Below are positions 60,581-64,000 of a stretch of 64,000 nt of DNA, piece by piece. Location: assembly GCA_027886175.1 (NCBI GenBank), contig JAJNNQ010000023.1:9627001-9691000 (forward strand). Reading direction: 5' to 3'. A model generated the notes under the pieces. That model searched no databases. It was not told the DNA's origin and saw nothing but the letters and a program-made list of their open reading frames with translations. The first letter of the stretch is position 1. The number at the start of each line of letters is the position of its first letter. The position numbers were made by a program, and so were the translations under genes. The stretch comes from Phylloscopus collybita (Eukaryota; Chordata; Aves; Passeriformes; Phylloscopidae).

Positions 60581-63500
60581 TACCTAATGATGTGGTTCCT
60601 ACCAACCACGCTAACCTCTAGGAAATTGATTTTCTGTATTGTAGATGCTTACAGACACCACCCTGGCTGTAAACTGTGCCCACTTCAGATGCCAGAACTG
60701 AGCACTCTTCCTTGCAGGGATGGGGGCTGGGGGTTTGCTGATCCTGTGAATCCCCATCCAACTTCAGGGATGCAAAGTGAAACACAGCAAAGAAGCAGAA
60801 ACTTTGAGGAAGAAGATGACAATCTGGGAAAGCAGGGAAGATGCCAACCCACATCAAAGCTGTTTATGAGGCACAGTCACAAAATCTGAGAAACACTAAA
60901 CATTGAGGTTCAGGCATTAGAAGTGCGTGTCATTGTGGCTTTCGGGAATTTACAGGAGCATGTGTTGGGGAGGGAATGAGAGCTCAGCTAAAACACAAGG
61001 GGTTTCAGAAAGATATTTCAAGCATGAAAACAGAAAAAGCAGCATGACTGGAAATCATGTCAGTACGATAACAAGACAGCCATGTTAGCTGGGACACCAG
61101 ACAGTGTGGTGTTTGTGTGAAGCCTGCCAGGAGCATTTGATGCCAAATAACCCCAATACCCAATAATTTGGAGATAGATCACCTCCTTGAAATGAAGCTA
61201 AGTACAAAATAGAAGTTACTTAAAATAGGGGTTTGTGAACTGCAGTTACAGGAAAAGAAGGAATGTGGCAGGTCAGCACCCCACTGCCTGGCTGGTGCAG
61301 GAAGGGACCAGAGACCTCTGCACTGCAATCACATCCCCACCACAGAACAGTCTCCTTTTTAGGTCAAGCTCCATCTTAATGATTATTAAGACATTTCTGC
61401 CACCTCCCCTTTTGTTGAAGGTGGCTCCTGAACCCCTCTGCTCTGTACTTGGAGACTGTCCTCTAGTTTCCAACTTAAATTCATCCATGGCCAGCTTATA
61501 AATACTTGTCCTCTGGCCAGAACTGGGGTTCAAGCTAATTCAAACCCATTGAAATTAATGAGTTTTTTTCCCCATTGACTTCAACAAGCCTTGAATTAAG
61601 GCCCTGTGTGTGGACAAAAAGGTTTAGGGCAGTTTTTGTAAGAGGAGAGTTTTATCCTGTTGATTTTGGCCTCTCTCCTCAGCCTGCTGTGAACTGTCTG
61701 CCTTATTTTAATGCTGTATTCTCATCCTGCTCTAGTGCAAAACTCCTATTGAAATCCAGGACGGCCTTGCCAAGTTGTTATTAATTACTGTGGTTCTCGA
61801 GGCTCAGTCCTGCAAACTGATCTGCGTGAGCTCAGAGCTTTCTCTTCAAGGATCTGCTTTCAGGATCTGGGCTGTAGGGCTGCAAAACTGAGCACCAAAG
61901 GGACCGATCCGATGTCGTCCAGCTCTGCCACCCTGGTGCCACTGCAGCCCCAAGGAGCCCGCAAGCCCAGCGCTGCTGTTTTCCTTGGAAGGCAGGGAGG
62001 GGGCCAGCAGGGAAACAGTCCTGCATAGGCAGCCTTGCCTTGAACACAGAGCTTTCCAGGCCAAAATAACTTTTTGCTTGTTGGAGTTCAAGCACAACTG
62101 AGCTGTGCTGGAGGAGGGCACAGCTGAGCTCTGCTTCTGCGCTCAAAGGGAAGAGAGCTGAGTTTTGAGGAAGCAACAACTGCTGTGGGATTTGACGCCT
62201 GTGGCTGGAGCATGGGATATTTTTTACCCTAAGAAATGGCAAGGTGTCACATAGGATGCATGTGAGGTCAAAAATTTATCAATATGTGAGCAATTTATTG
62301 TATTTCCAGCACTGGGAAATCCTTCTTTTATTACAAAATGGGATGTGGATCCCATGCCTGCCTTCATTACTGAACCTAGTACTTAGTGGTGCCAGGACTG
62401 CATTAAAAGCAAGTTTTGGGTATGTTTGTGTTGTTCATTTTAGCTGAATGGTGAAAAATACTGGGAAAAGCTGCTTTGCAGTGGAAACAGAAAAATCTCA
62501 GCTAGTTATTATAGAAAAAAAAAAGTTATGAGCTCTTCAATTAGACTGCAGACATTTTATAAGGCAAGCAGGTCAGGGTGTACTTTACTCCCTGAACCTG
62601 AAATGTTAAAACAGTCATGTGACATATTTGCATTGAGTTATGTAGGATGAGTTTAGATCTCACTAATCTAGCTAGTCAGATGCCTGTAAAAATAAATAAG
62701 AACCTAAAAAAGAGTGACATCAGCCATAGCTGCTTATTCTGCTCCAGATTTGGCAGGTAAAAATCAGCAAGAAACCAAGTGCATTATGCTGCCTGGGCTC
62801 TGTGCCTATTCCTCATCATGTAGGGAGCCAGGCCAAATCCTTGACACAATAGCAATTTTTGCTCAATGCCAACTATTCCCAGCCTGGCGGTGCGAACGCA
62901 GAGCCGGCTCCTGAGGTCACGGAACTGTAATGGAATCCAAACTGCGACAACATCCCGGCTTCAGGAGGGGAAATGGCTGTTGCACATGAGGCTGTTTCCA
63001 TTGGGTTGAAACTCATGCTGTCAGGAGATCAGTTACAGTGACAACAGATGAGAACATCCTGAATTGAGTCACTCCTCATGCCAAGCCACAGGTAATGCGT
63101 GGAGCAGTGGCCTAGAGAAAGGCTGGGAAACAACTGCATCAGAAGAAATGCTGAACGCTCCAGCTCCAGGTGTCTGTGTCAGCTATGACACAGCAACTGT
63201 CAGTCATGGTAAGTGGCAAGTGACATCTATTTAGATGAGCTCCACTCAGTCAGTGCCATGATAACAAAAGCACTTCACCTCACTACATCCTTCCATGGAG
63301 ACAGGAACATCTGACAATGTTAGGCTGTTAGGCTGCTACTAACTGCAAACACAGAGAGCTTCTCCTCACCTTTATGGTTGATCATCATGTCCTCTATATT
63401 GAACAGTGGATGGAATGACACTGGCTTAATAATAAAAACCTACTGAGATAGACAAGGTGAAAAATAAAATCATGTATCTGCCACCAACCGGCACGCCCAG

Positions 63501-64000
63501 CACATGTTCTGTTTGAAAAGGGAGACCCTCGTCTTCATGCTAAAGAGTCATGGCAAGAGGTATCAACCTGCTCAGCTGGGAAGACACCAAGCCCTTTCTA
63601 AGTAATTCAGAGTCAAAATGTCCTTAAAACTAATTGTGACAGGAATAACGGCGTCCTCAGAGGTGAATGAATGTCCTGGAGCATTCAGAAAGGCAAAAGG
63701 CAACACTGCTGAGCACTTGTGTCCACATCACATGTGCACACGTTGGTAGCAGTAACTGTGGGTATTGTCATTACAAACCATGGGACATCCTCGTGCACCC
63801 ACCTCCACCCACAGCTCGTCACTGACTGCCACCAGCAGTGCCTTCCCCTGAAAAGGGGTCAAGAGGCTCTGTTCCACCACGAGGCAGAACAAGCAGAACA
63901 GTACAGCTCTGATTTTCAACTGTTCCTACCTGCTTTTTTTTATTCTAACAGCACTGGTGCTCACTTCTCATGCCTATTTAAACACCATTTTAACCAACAA
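60581..64000. other. No gene seen
   Basis: Unique sequence with a small CpG-bearing patch at about 62885-62960. GTTAGGCT is repeated in tandem at about 63320. The 136-codon minus frame at 61832-62242 has no domain. The window ends without a recognisable boundary. Confidence 0.5.

Overview
The window reads as vertebrate nuclear DNA, most likely from a bird. The evidence is the eukaryotic base texture (CpG depletion with a few sharp CpG clusters, long A/T homopolymers, no dense open frames), a decayed CR1-type LINE, a short ERV-type solo LTR and otherwise sparse interspersed repeats. CR1 dominance and low repeat density fit birds and other sauropsids. Species cannot be read from the sequence. 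I find no complete protein-coding gene, and no rRNA, tRNA or CRISPR array. Nearly all open frames are short, overlap on both strands and have chance-like composition. The window is best described as a long intron or a gene-poor intergenic stretch.

Layout. 1-9.9 kb is mostly unremarkable, with an AT-rich homeodomain-motif block at 2.5-2.96 kb and a small cluster of protein-like open segments at 7.9-8.5 kb. 9.89-11.09 kb (minus strand) is an old CR1-type LINE ORF2 fragment with recognisable but inactivated reverse-transcriptase blocks. 14.2-16.1 kb holds AT-rich blocks that look like conserved non-coding elements. 16-24 kb shows little. A T23 tract with an AATAAA hexamer in retrocopy geometry lies at 24.3 kb. 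Fold-back sequences sit at 27.4, 33.0 and 55.3 kb. A weak CpG cluster is at 35 kb, and an AT-rich block plus the longest open frame (275 codons, probably chance) at 38.7-39.7 kb. A-rich low-complexity DNA lies at 41.8 kb. A CpG-enriched stretch at 47.0-47.4 kb is followed by a 301-bp solo LTR with near-identical 6-bp target duplications. A 49-base A homopolymer is at 49.2 kb, a sharp CpG island at 52.3-52.5 kb, and AT-rich element-like blocks at 52.8-53.2 and 59.8-60.6 kb.

No genes can be seen working together. The interpretable content is (1) fossils of two retroelement classes, (2) candidate regulatory DNA (an isolated CpG island and AT-rich homeodomain/POU-motif blocks), and (3) three fold-back sequences, of which 55291-55376 is an indel-free 86-bp quasi-palindrome. 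Gene-desert regulatory landscape is an inference; cross-species conservation and RNA data would decide it.
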